A stretch of 60,000 bases of DNA from assembly GCF_910592395.1 (NCBI RefSeq), contig NC_088326.1, forward strand, positions 9,493,001 to 9,553,000, given 5' to 3'. The stretch comes from Lineus longissimus. Taxonomy: Eukaryota; Nemertea; Pilidiophora; Heteronemertea; Lineidae. This document shows, in pieces, positions 1-13,622 of the stretch (position 1 is the first letter of the stretch; the number at the start of each line of letters is the position of its first letter). Made by a program: the position numbers and the translations under genes. The notes beneath the pieces are model-generated. The model was not told the DNA's origin. It ran no database searches and saw nothing but the letters and a program-made list of their open reading frames with translations.

Positions 1-3000
1 TGTCTGTGCTTGTTGTCAATATTATTATACTAGCACATACTGATACTGGGGCAGGCGGTGGCATGGTCTACAACATCAGCAGTTCAGCTTATTTAGGTCA
101 AGTCTTGCTTTGATACGAATCACCAGAAATAGTTTTCCTTTCCTGATATTTGTCTGTGCTTGTTGTCAATATTATTATACTAGCACATACCGATACTGGG
201 GCAGGCGGTGGTATGGTCTACAACATTAGCAGTTCAGCTTATTTAGGTCAGGTCTTGCTTTGATACGAATCACCAGAAATACTTTTTTTCCTGATATTTG
301 TCTGTGCTTGTTGTCAATATTAATATACTAGCACATACTGATACTGGGGCAGGCGGTGGCATGGTCTACAACATCAGCAGTTCAGCTGATTTAGGTCAAG
401 TCTTCCTTTGATAAGAATCACCAGAAATACTTCTTTTCCTGATATTTGTCTGTGCTTGTTGTCAATCATATACTAGCACATACCGATACTGGGGCAGGGG
501 GTGGCATGGTCTACAACATCAGCAGTACAGCTTATTTAGGTCAGGTCGTGCTTTGATACGAATCACAAGAAATACTTCTTTTCCTGATATTTGTCTGTGC
601 TTGTTGTCAATCATATACTAGAACATACTGATACTGGGGCAGGCGGTGGCATGGTCTACAACATCAGCAGTTCAGCTAGCTTAGTCACCGGAAATACCAC
701 TTTTCCTGGTCTTCATCATTAGAAGTTCATTTCATTTAGGTCAAGTCTTGATTTGATACGAATCACCAGAAATACTTCTTTTCCTGATATTTGTCTGTGC
801 TTGTTGTCAATCATATACTAGCACATACCGATACTGGGGCAGGCGGTGGCATGGTCTACAACATCAGAAGTTCATTTGATTTAGGTCTAGTCTTGCTTTG
901 ATACGAATCACCAGAAATACTTCTTTTCCTGATATTTGTCTGTGCTTGTTGTCAATCATATACTAGCACATACCGATACTGGGGCAGGCGGTGGCATGGT
1001 CTACAACATCAGCAGTTCAGCTTATTTAGGTCAGGCCTTGCTTTGATACGAATCACCAGAAATACTTCTTTTCCTGATATTCGTCTGTGCTTGTTTTCAC
1101 TCATATACTAGCACATACCGATACTGGGGCAGGCGGTGGCGTGGTCTACAACATCAGCAGTTCAGCTCATTTAGGTCAAGTCTTGCTTTGATACGAATCA
1201 CAAGAAATACTTCTTTTCCTGATATTTGTCTGTGCTTGTTGTCAATCATATACTAGCACATACTGATACTGGGGCAGGCGGTGGCGTGGTCTACAACATC
1301 AGCAGTTCAGTTTATTCAGGTCAAGTCTTGCTTTGATACGAATCACAAGAAATACTTCTTTTCCTGATATTTGTCTGTGCTTGTTGTCAATCATATACTA
1401 GCACAAACCGATACTGGGGCAGGCGGTGGCGTGGTCTACAACATCAGCAGTTCAGTTTATTTAGGTCAAGTCTTGCTTTGATACGAATCACCAGAAATAC
1501 TTCTTTTCCTGATATTTGTCTGTGCTTGTTGTCAATCATATACTAGCACATACCGATACTGGGGCAGGCGATGGCATGGTCTACAACATGAGCAGTTCAG
1601 CTTATTTAGGTCAGGTCTTGCTTTGATACGAATCACCAGAAATACTGATATTTGTCTGTGCTTGTTGTCAATCATATACTAGCACATACCGATACTGGGG
1701 CAGGCGGTGGCGTGGTCTACAACATCAGCAGTTCAGCTTATTTAGGTCAAGTCTTGCTTTGATACGAATCACAAGAAATACTTCTTTTCCTGATATTTGT
1801 CTGTGCTTGCTGTCAATCATATACTAGCACATACTGATACTGGGGCAGGCGGTGGCGTGGTCTACAACATCAGCAGTTCAGCTTATTTAGGTCAAGTCTT
1901 GCTTTGATACGAATTACCAGAAATACTTCTTTTCCTGATATTTGTCTGTCCTTGTTGTCAATCATATACTAGCACATACTGATACTGGGGCAGGCGGTGG
2001 CGTGGTCTACAACATCAGAAGTTCATTTGATTTAGGTCTAGTCTTGTTTTGATACGAATCATCAGAAATACTTCTTTTCCTAATATTTGTCTGTGCTTGT
2101 TGTCAATCATATACTAGCACATACCTATACTGGGGCAGGCGGTGGCGTGGTCTACAACATCAGAAGTTCATTTGATTTAGGTCTAGTCTTGTTTTGATAC
2201 GAATCATCAGAAATACTTCTTTTCCTGATATTTGACTGCACTTGTTCTCAATCATGTACTAGCACATACCGATACTGGGGCAGGCGGTGGCGTGGTCTAC
2301 AAAATCAGCAGTTCAGCTGATTTAGGTCAAGTCTTGCTTTGATACGAATCACCAGAAATACTTCTTTTCCTGATATTTGTCTGTGCTTGTTGTCAATCAT
2401 ATACTAGCACATACCGATACTGGGGCAGGCGGTGGCATGGTCTTCAACATCAGCAGTTCAGCTGATTTAGGTCAAGTCTTGCTTTGATATGAATCACCAG
2501 AAATACTTCTTTTCCTGATATTTGTCTGTGCTTGTTGTCAATATTATTATACTAGCACATACTGATACTGGGGCAGGCGGTGGCATGGTCTACAACATCA
2601 GCAGTTCAGCTTATTTAGGTCAAGTCTTGCTTTGATACGAATCACCAGAAATAGTCTTCCTTTACTGATATTTGTCTGTGCTTGTTGTCAATATTATTAT
2701 ACTAGCACATACCGATACTAGGGCAGGCGGTGGCATGGTCTACAACATTAGCAGTTCAGCTTATTTAGGTCAGGTCTTGCTTTGATACGAATCACCAGAA
2801 ATACTTTTTTTCCTGATATTTGTCTGTGCTTGTTGTCAATATTATTATACTAGCACATACTGATACTGGGGCAGGCGGTGGCATGGTCTACAACATCAGC
2901 AGTTCAGCTGATTTAGGTCAAGTCTTGCTTTGATAACAATCACCAGAAATACTTCTTTTCCTGATATTTGTCTGTGCTTGTTGTCAATCATATACTAGCA

Positions 3001-6000
3001 CATACCGATACTGGGGCAGGCGGTGGCATGGTCTACAACATCAGCAGTACAGCTTATTTAGGTCAGGTCGTGCTTTGATACAAATCACAAGAAATACTTC
3101 TTTTCCTGATATTTGTCTGTGCTTGTTGTCAATCATATACTAGAACATACCGATACTGGGGCAGGCGGTGGCATGGTCTACAACATCAGCAGTTCAGCTA
3201 GCTTAGTCACCGGAAATACCACTTTTCCTGGTCTTCATCATTAGAAGTTCATTTCATTTAGGTCAAGTCTTGATTTGATACGAATCACCAGAAATATTTC
3301 TTTTCCTGATATTTGTCTGTGCTTGTTGTCAATCATATACTAGCACATACCGATACTGGGGCAGGCGATGGCATGGTCTACAACATCAGAAGTTCATTTG
3401 ATTTAGGTCTAGTCTTGCTTTGATACGAATCACCAGAAATACTTCTTTTCCTGATATTTGTCTGTGCTTGTTGTCAATCATATACTAGCACATACTGATA
3501 CTGGGGCAGGCGGTGGCGTGGTCTACAACATCAGCAGTTCAGCTTATTTAGGTCAAGTCTTGCTTTGATATGAATCACCAGAAATACTTCTTTTCCTGAT
3601 ATTTGTCTGTGCTTGTTGTCAATATTATTATACTAGCACATACTGATACTGGGGCAGGCGGTGGCATGGTCTACAACATCAGCAGTTCAGCTTATTTAGG
3701 TCAAGTCTTGCTTTGATACGAATCACCAGAAATAGTCTTCCTTTCCTGATATTTGTCTGTGCTTGTTGTCAATATTATTATACTAGCACATACCGATACT
3801 AGGGCAGGCGGTGGCATGGTCTACAACATTAGCAGTTCAGCTTATTTAGGTCAGGTCTTGCTTTGATACGAATCACCAGAAATACTTTTTTTCCTGATAT
3901 TTGTCTGTGCTTGTTGTCAATATTATTATACTAGCACATACCGATACTGGGGCAGGCGGTGGCATGGTCTACAACATCAGCAGTTCAGCTTATTTAGGTC
4001 AGGTCTTGCTTTGATACGAATCACCAGAAATACTTTTTTTCCTGATATTTGTCTGTGCTTGTTGTCAATATTATTATACTAGCACATACTGATACTGGGG
4101 CAGGCGGTGGCATGGTCTACAACATCAGCAGTTCAGCTGATTTAGGTCAAGTCTTGCTTTGATAAGAATCACCAGAAATACTTCTTTTCCTGATATTTGT
4201 CTGTGCTTGTTGTCCATCATATACTAGCACATACCGATACTGGGGCAGGCGGTGGCATGGTCTACAACATCAGCAGTACAGCTTATTTAGGTCAGGTCGT
4301 GCTTTGATACAAATCACAAGAAATACTTCTTTTCCTGATATTTGTCTGTGCTTGTTGTCAATCATATACTAGAACATACCGATACTGGGGCAGGCGGTGG
4401 CATGGTCTACAACATCAGCAGTTCAGCTAGCTTAGTCACCGGAAATACCACTTTTCCTGGTCTTCATCATTAGAAGTTCATTTCATTTAGGTCAAGTCTT
4501 GATTTGATACGAATCACCAGAAATATTTCTTTTCCTGATATTTGTCTGTGCTTGTTGTCAATCATATACTAGCACATACCGATACTGGGGCAGGCGATGG
4601 CATGGTCTACAACATCAGAAGTTCATTTGATTTAGGTCTAGTCTTGCTTTGATACGAATCACCAGAAATACTTCTTTTCCTGATATTTGTCTGTGCTTGT
4701 TGTCAATCATATACTAGCACATACTGATACTGGGGCAGGCGGTGGCGTGGTCTACAACATCAGCAGTTCAGCTTATTTAGGTCAAGTCTTGCTTTGATAC
4801 GAATTACCAGAAATACTTCTTTTCCTGATATTTGTCTGTGCTTGTTGTCAATATTATTATACTAGCACATACCGATACTGGGGCAGGCGGTGGCATGGTC
4901 TACAACATCAGAAGTTCATTTGATTTAGGTCTAGTCTTGCTTTGATAGGAATCACCAGAAATACTTCTTTTCCTGATATTTGTCTGTGCTTGTTGTCAAT
5001 CATATACTAGCACATACTGATACTGGGGCAGGCGTTGGCGTGGTCTACAACATCAGAAGTTCATTTGATTTAGGTCTAGTCTTGTTTTGTTACGAATCAT
5101 CAGAAATACTTCTTTTCCTGATATTTGTCTGTGCTTGTTGTCAATCATATACTAGCACATACTGATACTGGGGCAGGCGGCGGCGTGGTCTACAACATCA
5201 GCAGTTCAGCTGATTTAGGTCAAGTCTTGCTTTGATACGAATCACCAGAAATACTTCTTTTCCTGATATTTGTCTGTGCTTGTTGTCAATCATATACTAG
5301 CACATACCGATACTGGGGCAGGCGGTGGCATGGTCTACAACATCAGCAGTTCAGCTTATTTAGGTCAGGTCTTGCTTTGATACGAACCACAAGAAATACT
5401 TCTTTTCCTGATATTTGTCTGTGCTTGTTGTCAATCATATACTAGCACATACCGATACTGGGGCAGGCGGTGGCATGGTCTACAACATCAGCAGTTCAGC
5501 TAGCTTAGTCACCGGAAATACCACTTTTCCTGGTCTTCATCATTAGAAGTTCATTTTATTTAGGTCAGGTCTTGCTTTGATACGAATCACCAGAAATACT
5601 TCTTTTCCTGATATTTGTCTGTGCTTGTTGTCAATCATATACTAGCACATACCGATACTGGGGCAGGCGGTGGCATGGTCTACAACATCAGCAGTTCAGC
5701 TTATTTAGGTCAGGTCTTGCTTTGATACGAATCACAAGAAATACTTCTTTTCCTGATATTTGTCTGTGCTTGTTGTCAATCATATACTAGCACATACCGA
5801 TACTGGGGCAGGCGGTGGCATGGTCTACAACATCAGCAGTTCAGCTTATTTAGGTCAGGTTTTGCTTTGATACGAATCACAAGAAATACTTCTTTTCCTG
5901 ATATTTGTCTGTGCTTGTTGTCAATCATATACCAGCACATACCGATACTGGGGCAGGCGGTGGCGTGGTCTACAACATCAGCAGTTCAGCTTATTTAGGT

Positions 6001-7438
6001 CAAGTCTTGCTTTGATACGAATCACCAGAAATACTTCTTTTCCTGATATTTGTCTGTGCTTGTTGTCAATATTATTATACTAGCACATACCGATACTGGG
6101 GCAGGCGGTGGCATGGTCTACAACATCAGAAGTTCAGCTTATTTAGGTGAAGTCTTGCTTTGATACGAATCACAAGAAATACTTCTTTTCCTGATATTTG
6201 TCTGTGCTTGTTGTGAATCATATACTAGCACATACCGATACTGGGGCTGGCGGTGGTGTGGTCTACAACATCAGCAGTTCAGCTTATTTAGGTCATGCCT
6301 TGCTTTGATACGAATCACAAGAAGTACTTCTTTTCCTGATATTTGTCTGTGCTTGTTGTCAATCATATACTAGCACATACCGATACTGGGGCAGGCGGTG
6401 GCATGTTGTACAACATCAGCAGTTCAGCTAGCTTAGTCTCCAAAAATACCACTTTTCCTGGTCTTCATCATCAGAAGTTCATTTTATTTAGGTCAAGTCT
6501 TGCTTTGATACGAATCACCAGAAATACTTCTTTTCCTGATATTTGTCTGTGCTTGTTGTCAATATTATTATACTAGCACATACCGATACTGGGGCAGGCG
6601 GTGGCACGGTCTACAACATCAGAAGTTCAGCTGATTTAGGTCAGGTCTTGCTTTGATACGAATCACAAGAAATACTTCTTTTCCTGATATTTGTCTGTGC
6701 TTGTTGTCAATCATATACTAGCACAAACCGATACTGGGGCAGGCGGTGGCGTGGTCTACAACATCAGCAGTTCAGCTTATTTAGGTCAGGTCTTGCTTTG
6801 ATACGAATCACAAGAAATACTTCTTTTCCTGATATTTGTCTGTTCTTGTTGTCAATATTATTATACTAGCACATACCGATACTGGGGCAGGCGGTGGTAT
6901 GGTCTACAACATCAGCAGTTCAGCTTATTTAGGTCAAGTCTTGCTTTGATACGAATCACAAGAAATACTTCTTTTCCTGATATTTGTCTGTGCTTGTTGT
7001 CAATATTATTATACTAGCACATACTGATACTGGGGCAGGCGGTGGTATGGTCTACAACATCAGCAGTTCAGCTAGCTTAGTCACCAGAAATACCACTTTT
7101 CCTGGTCTTCATCATCAGAAGTTCAGCTTCATCATCAGAAGTTCAAGTATTGCTTTGATACGAATCACCAGAAATACTTCTTTTCCTGATATTTGTCTGT
7201 GCTTGTTGTCAATATTATTATACTAGCACATACTGATACTGGGGCAGGCGGTGGCGTGGTCTACAACATCAGCAGTTCAGCTTATTTAGGTCAAGTCTTG
7301 CTTTGATACGATAACAAGAAACAGCTCTTTTCCTGATATTTGTCTGTGCTTATTGTCAATCATACTTTAGCACATACCGATACTGGGGCAGGCGGTGGTA
7401 TGGTCTACAATATCAACATTTCAGTTTATTTTGGTCGC
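1..7438. repeat. Tandem satellite array, 145-150 bp monomer
   Basis: About 50 head-to-tail monomers share a core beginning GATACTGGGGCAGGCGGTGG and ending in TACTAGCACATAC. The common monomer is 145 bp; a version with TATTATTATAC in place of TCATATAC is about 148 bp. Six long monomers (around 660, 3185, 4420, 5500, 6425 and 7065) carry about 56 extra bases, which look like a partial internal duplication of the monomer's own CACCAGAAATACTTC region. The last two monomers (about 7290-7438) are clearly more diverged, and similarity then stops, marking the array edge. The array is open at the left end of the window. Short reading frames in it (for example 6984-7226) repeat with the monomer and are interrupted, so I do not treat them as genes. 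Confidence 0.97.
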
Positions 7439-9415
7439 CTGTTTTCCCTATATTTGTTCGACGATTTTTTTTAGACAGACAAAGCTCATCGTCTGCTACA
7501 ACTTTTTTATCATTTGGTGCACGTTAGAAGAGTATTAGGGCAGTACGGAAGCAGGCTAGTTAGCCAATTTTCATCTCTTAGAGAAATTTGTGACTCTTAG
7601 GCATATACTCACATTTTGCCTGGCAATTCTTTTATCTGACATCAAAAGGAACTTACACACACTGTCATGACTTTGAGCGAAAAATATTACGAAATACATG
7701 AATTTTCATTAGGATCTGCTGAGTGCCTTATGCGATTACAGTGCTCAAAATTGTTGGATAACGTACATTTGGTAGTTGTGATAATGGTGTGCCTAAGACT
7801 GGCTATCTTTTCTTTGAAGGTAGTTACCCTTGAAGTACCGGTCATTTTTATTATCCACCCGATATAATGTTATGGAAGCAAACTTGCAAATATGGACACA
7901 ACAGTTCAAAATATACAATAAATAACACGCTACAGTCCAAGAAAAGTTTTATCAAACAGTACACAACAAAAGAGTGTGACAATGATTTCGTTATTATACA
8001 CAGACATTTACAAAATATTCACAAATCTTTGAGAACATTACGTTGCGCGTGTCATACAATGCTGGTAAGCGTTTTTATGACCTATCCCAAAGATGCGACA
8101 AGCGCATACTGCATCAACATGAATGCTCTATGAAAAATCAACAATACTCAATGTTCATTCCGAAATACTCCATAACTGTATTTAACACTAGATAACTCCA
8201 TCGCGAACCTGACAATTGATATTCTCTATGACTTACAATTATGACCTGCTTATTTCTGGTTGGTTGATGCATGAAATAAAACGTAAGAAGGTTGTCGTAA
8301 TCAACACTGTCCAGCCTCGGCCTGGACCTCATGCTTCTGCCATTTGACCAGGTATGAACGATAGGCCTTGCGCTATAATAGGCTTTTTCTAGGGTCATGA
8401 ATATTCACTATTAAGGTCGGCCTAGTGACTTTCTTTGTCTGGTGTTATAGTTCCGGAGATAGAGTGTATATCCTGATCACACCATTCTTCGCCTGCCGTA
8501 ACACAAGTTCAGGAGCTGACCATATTGCAAATTTTTACCCGTATCTCGCTTAATATCGGAAAAGTCCCATTTTCAATGCACTGCCGCTGAAAAGTACCCC
8601 CGACCAGAACAAAGTTGCACGCTTGCAATTCCCCTGACGAGCACGAACCGAACAGCCAGTTGAATTGTGACAGGGAGTAACGGGAAGCCTTTTATCTTGT
8701 TCAAAAAGCAGTTCGTATGACATGCCCCAAACTTGCAGCATCTAAGAGAAATCGATATTTGACCAGGCCCATCCCAGGCCTCGCGAAAAATAGGGTCATT
8801 TGCAAGTATTTTTCGTACCGAAATGGCTAAGTCCTCCCTCCTAAATCAGTATATGCCGAGTATATATAGAAAATAAAGAAACAAAATGTTGAACTTCCCC
8901 ACCCCAAGAAATTTAATGACGATTGGAATTCGGTTTAAATGTTTTTAAGTACATGTACTTGAATGACAATTGTTATCAATGCTGAAATCAGAAAACTCTC
9001 TTTGGTCGAGATGCTAAGATCTCAACGGAATTCAAATTTGAAACACAAATCCATTTAACAGTCTCAACACGGAGCCCAACACGATGCGGCATGTATTTAC
9101 AAATCGACTATAACCACAAAGCCTTTCGTGGTGTGTAACATTAGAAGTTATTGTGCAATTCTCATTATTTTCAAATTTCGAGCATTCATCACAATGTTAC
9201 CTTGCCCTTGTCAGTAAAGGCATTAGGACAATCATGTTTCGTGGGGTCGGATCTGGTTCCCCCACTCCCACCCCCTCCCCTCCCCCCAAACTATTAATGG
9301 GAATTTTGGTCTATATACGAGCGGGCTTTGTTTAAAGACAACATGCCGTCTTATTCTAGGCCTGAATTCTTTTAACTGCCCGGTAATTGAAAGGTGCAAA
9401 ATGATTTATTCATCC
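7439..9415. other. Unique A+T-rich DNA, no supported gene
   Basis: I see no gene, RNA or clear element here. Frames of 60-90 codons (7667-8133 plus, 8138-8398 minus) have no recognisable motif or splice context. A C-rich stretch lies near 9255-9288. The palindrome TACATGTA occurs at 8950. Confidence 0.5.
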
Positions 9416-9742
9416 TCAGCAACGCCAACACTGAGGGAATGTATCCCTACATCGAGTGCACGTATATTTACTGCAGTGTCGTGTCGCGCATCGTTTATGG
9501 CATGGATAGTGATACCTTTCGCATATCTTCAACGGCTTCGATTTTATCGTGTGTAGATCTTCACACTTCGATTGTTTATCTCTACACTTCTCATCACAAA
9601 CATCAGTACAGATCCTTACGCACTCTGCAACACAGGCGTCCAGTCCCGTAAGGCAGGAGTTGTTGCAATCGATATCGTCACCCAAGCCCAATAGATAGCA
9701 GCAAGGCAGGATCAGAAAAATGACGAAAAACTGGACCAGGTC
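9416..9742 (-). CDS. Exon of a secreted 16-cysteine peptide
   Basis: The minus-strand frame ends in TGA at 9416 and opens just after a good splice acceptor (pyrimidine-rich, then CAG, AG at 9743-9744). The first residues after the acceptor read DLVQFFVIFLILPCCYLLGL, a typical hydrophobic signal-peptide core. No start codon lies in the exon, so the initiator Met must sit in an upstream exon. After the presumed cleavage region the mature part has 16 cysteines in about 85 residues. Most are spaced as CxxxC (CNNSC, CVAEC, CVRIC, CTDVC, CDEKC, CHKRC), and it ends in CWRC then stop. Repeated CxxxC favours helical hairpins clamped by disulphides; an even count fits eight bonds. Similar architectures occur in secreted defence, venom and mucus peptides, but I cannot name a family or function. 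The nearest compatible short first exon (ATG AAG then GTATGT, phase 0) on this strand is at 18,680-18,685; the link is only inference. Confidence 0.55.
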   Translation of the reverse strand, partial: DLVQFFVIFLILPCCYLLGLGDDIDCNNSCLTGLDACVAECVRICTDVCDEKCRDKQSKCEDLHTIKSKPLKICERYHYPCHKRCATRHCSKYTCTRCRDTFPQCWRC

Positions 9743-9744
9743 CT

Positions 9745-11376
9745 GAAAGATATAAAACGGGACTTGCGTTAGAGAGCAAAAAGAAATTAACCAAACATAG
9801 CTTAATAGAGGTGCTCGGAATGCACTTTCACATCAGTGTCAAATAACACCATCCTTATGGGCACAATTGTGGCGAGTTCCCGTCCGTATCGGAACATATC
9901 TGGCAGGGCGTGGCGCAGTATATCACTCTTCCTTCTGAACAGCTTTGTGTGGACTGAAAGGTAATGCGAACGAAATGAAATTTCCAGTAAACTAACACGG
10001 TTATCGATGTGAAACAATGAAATTATTCACTCTCATACATTCTAGGACTAACGGTACTTTCGCACGGACCGTAACGCAGAAAAAAATATGGATTTGTCTC
10101 CTGCCTATATTAGAGCATATAACATCGATGATTGATCGCTCTAGTAATTCATGACATCTCCATTACCGGCGAATATCCGAGATTTACTCTCTGTGATCGA
10201 TGCCATTAATACGGCAGATCATATCACCATGTCTATGAAGCCATAGCCCGGGGCAGGATTAATAGTTTACGGGATTATTATCCGTCCCACCCGGAGCTTG
10301 GGGCATGATGAAAGGATTGTGACCAAAGATCTGAGTCAATTGCTGCCAGAAATGGCCCATGCGATTCGTATCATCTGGTGGTTGCGAAGGTATGACAAGC
10401 TTGGTTCCGATTTTAGTTTTCTGTCACTCAAATTCCCACGTCGAATATCTCGATGAGGTTATTATTAACATCTCAAAGGCCTAGAATTCACTTATGTTAA
10501 CATTTACATCAAGTTATTATAATATTTTTGTGATATTTTAATTAAACTAGGAACTAAGTATCTTCCAATAATCTTGTACATGTACATTGATTGCCAGCCT
10601 GGATTATATCTTTTTGGTTGATATAATATGCCCAAACATAGTTAAATCGGAGGGGCAAACACAAATTGATGAAAGTCAAAGATTCGAGACCAGCTGCTGA
10701 CTCGTTCCGACATAGCCGGTTAGTTAGCTTTCCGCAAGTTATTATTGTCTTTGTTGTTTTGTGGTCCAGGTTACTCCTGGAATGGTGCCTTGCATAGATA
10801 AAGGAATTCGGCCGATAAACAGTGTTTCATGGGCTGAATCTGGATGAACCTTTCATTCGGGTGGACGAAAATAGTTTAGATGACACCATGTAATAAAGTG
10901 ATAAATTTGCTGTGAAAGTGTAAAATACGTATTGTCTCTACCTTTTTAAGGACTCCGTACATGCTTATCCGTTTATCTACACTAATGCTTAACCATCGTA
11001 TATAAAAGCTTTTAACATAACGTATGTACAGATTTAGCGTCCGAGGCATGTCAAATGCAGGTTGCAAGTTGCAACAAGTTTATGTCATAATTTGGCTTTA
11101 ACTCGCAGTGTTTCTGACATTTTCGCAAAAAAGCCGTTATGCTGTGCATATTAAAGTACATGGAATTAACTGGTTAGTGGAAACTACCTCTGGGCCAATC
11201 ATAAATGTCATCAGATACCAAATCATCGGTCCATTAGCATGCTGCCACCAGGAGGGAGTTCTCTCATTAAACATATCTCTTGACGACCTACTTGGTCGGG
11301 TTTCTTATACCCAGTAGAGCCAGAAGATATTACCACGAGTCCCAAGTGTCAAATTAGCATCTTTATCCGATTAATC
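9745..11376. other. Non-coding or unassigned DNA
   Basis: The minus frame at 9802-10017 (71 codons) and the one at 10876-11067 show no motif. The region directly upstream of the cysteine-rich exon would be its intron. TACATGTA occurs at 10,577. No mobile element is resolved. Confidence 0.4.
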
Positions 11377-12020
11377 ATGATAGAATTCTTAGCTGATGTA
11401 CTATTTGCCGGCTGGGTTCATTTGGCATTGGGAATTGGAGTAAGTAATGTAAGGCCGTACAATAATAGCTCCGATACAATTATTGAATTAAATATTTTAC
11501 CTTTGTCGTTCAGACGCGATATTTTAGACCTGTATTTTTTACACAACAGCGTAACCGGTAAATTTAGTGTTCCAGTAGAGTCTTGCGTTACTTTATATAC
11601 TAGAAGAGGTGATTAGATGCTTCTCAAAAGTCCGTTGTGTCGCACCGAAACTTTTTATGTTTCTTATTTTAATCGTACTGTAAAGCTCTGGAACCAGTTG
11701 CCATTTAAAGCTAGAAGTAGTTTCAACCATGAATTGTTTAAACGCCTGGTCATGGACTTTTACAAGTCTAAGCAAGTTTCTTCTTTTAGTGTACAGAACA
11801 CATGCACTTGGATAAGCTTTTGTCGCTGTGCTTCGTGGCGTCCAACTTAACTTATCGTGCTTTATCAACGCTATTGTTGTCTTTTAAGTGCAGTCAATTA
11901 AACGCTTTAGCCTATTTACTGTCAATACTGTGCCATGTTGTATTTCTGTAAACATATGTTTTATGTTCATGTACATATTTTGTATGGCATAGTGAATTTG
12001 AATAAATTGTTTAAGTGCTC
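11377..12020 (+). pseudogene. Degenerate LINE, end of ORF2 and 3' UTR
   Basis: Two consecutive plus-strand frames (11377-11616, 11617-11850) are separated only by a stop. Together they resemble the C-terminal tail of non-LTR retrotransposon ORF2 proteins: LPLSFRRDILDLYFLHNSV, then a C-R-T-E-T-F motif, then YFNRTVKLWNQLPF. This Rxx(D/E)...C-R-T...YFNR..KLWN pattern is widespread in animal LINE ORF2 tails. It is followed by A+T-rich sequence with AATAAA near 12,001, consistent with a 3' end. The reverse transcriptase itself is absent, so this is a 5'-truncated, mutated copy. The minus-strand frame at 11593-11868 is its shadow. Confidence 0.65.
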
Positions 12021-13622
12021 ACTGTTGTGCACTACACCAGCTCTTTTTTAACACTGAAGGGGCTCTAAATGTACAGGTGCTTTAAATGTACATACTCTAG
12101 ACTCACTGATATAACACCGGTTCATTATCTCTGGGCATGACCGCCCCCACCACAATGCACATTGAACAGGCCAAGACCCCTTCATACCGGATGGGCTCCA
12201 GGGCCTATGCGTCTGGCATTTTGAACGGACACAAAAACGCCTAGGGCAGGAAATGACGTCATGACCATCAGAAATGTTAGACAACCAATGTTGCCCCCTA
12301 TTGGTTATCTCAAATGAACAATGTTGAATGGCATCGAACGACAAATGGCATTATATCCATGGGGGCTTGGCTTGCATATTCCAAAACGGTCTTATATCGG
12401 TGAGTCGAGAGTATTCTCCTTTATGTGTTGACCAAAGCTGTAAAAATTTGAAGCTATGAGCTACATTTTCAGTCAATGATTGAATCAAAATACAGTTACT
12501 GCCATATGAAATGATATCATGAAACATTTGTCAATGTCTGTACACATGCACCCCACGATTTCCTGACGCCTATTATTTCCGAAGAAAATCTTAAAGGAAA
12601 TTAGAAAATTAGTCTTCACATAAAATACTTCAGCTCATGTCGTAGGTCGTTTGATTCTTTCACTTGACAACCGTTAAAATAAGTGTATGTTTAGGGTATC
12701 ATTTAAAAGAGTAAATCCGGCACTTTCTAATGACATACTACACTTAAATGAGAATTAGTAGTTTATACATAAGTATAATGGATGATTCAAGGTGGGTATA
12801 GTTTTTACCGTGGATACTAAACTACACATGAATCAAACATCTGCCACTCGTCGCTTTATTCACATACAAATATGTCAAATGCCCGCTCTCAATTTATTGC
12901 CAGCCAAAGTTAATCGCAGAAACCCTAGCTGGTCATCCCAAGGGATCGACCAAGCCGTAAGTCAGAGTTATCCCATAATGGTATATCGGCGAACAAAACC
13001 CCTACATCATAATTCAGTTTTGACACACCATAGCCCACGGCATTATTTGCTAACAGTGAGATTATTAGGGTACGGTGTGATTCTGGCGTGGTTGTGTGTA
13101 AAGCGACAAGCTGTGAAACGTATATGATTTCATATTTAGCCGACCGCGCACAGAACGTTTCTTTATCATCCAGGCTCCGCAACCCCAACGAAGAACTTGA
13201 CGAACGACGATGTACGAACCATGTGCGAAGTGTGTGAATGTATTATTGGCGAAGATTTTGTATTGATGAGTTATCTGATTCCTCTACAATTATTGAACGG
13301 TGAATTACGAGCATGAATGAAAGTGAATTGCACAGGAATTGACGCCACCAATACGAACAGCGATTCTCGTTTTTCTCTCGGAAAACTCCCGAAATCTACA
13401 TATCTCGTAAATCAGTCGTAAAGTGCATGGACGCTTGATGGGATTACACGCCCAGTGGTGATCCCTCTCGTAAAGTCTCAAGTCTTTGAATTCCAAGACT
13501 TAGGTTTAATTTTTCGATACCTTTCGACAGAGTATACTATTTCAAGGTTATTCGTATGTTGATTGGCAGGGGGCGCGATAAGTCCGACCACTATGATATT
13601 CGTGCTAAATATTCATGATGGT
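12021..13622. other. Unassigned DNA, no supported gene
   Basis: Frames of up to 111 codons (12792-13127 plus, 12048-12344 minus, 12925-13188 minus) overlap one another on opposite strands and lack recognisable motifs. I see no RNA gene or element boundary. Confidence 0.4.

Noticed and set aside
1-7438. CRISPR-like array or repetitive protein gene
   Set aside because: The repeats are 145 bp, contiguous and without unique spacers, and reading frames are broken by stops within every one or two monomers.
12792-13188. Gene at 12.8-13.2 kb
   Set aside because: Two sizeable frames overlap on opposite strands, and neither has a motif or splice support.
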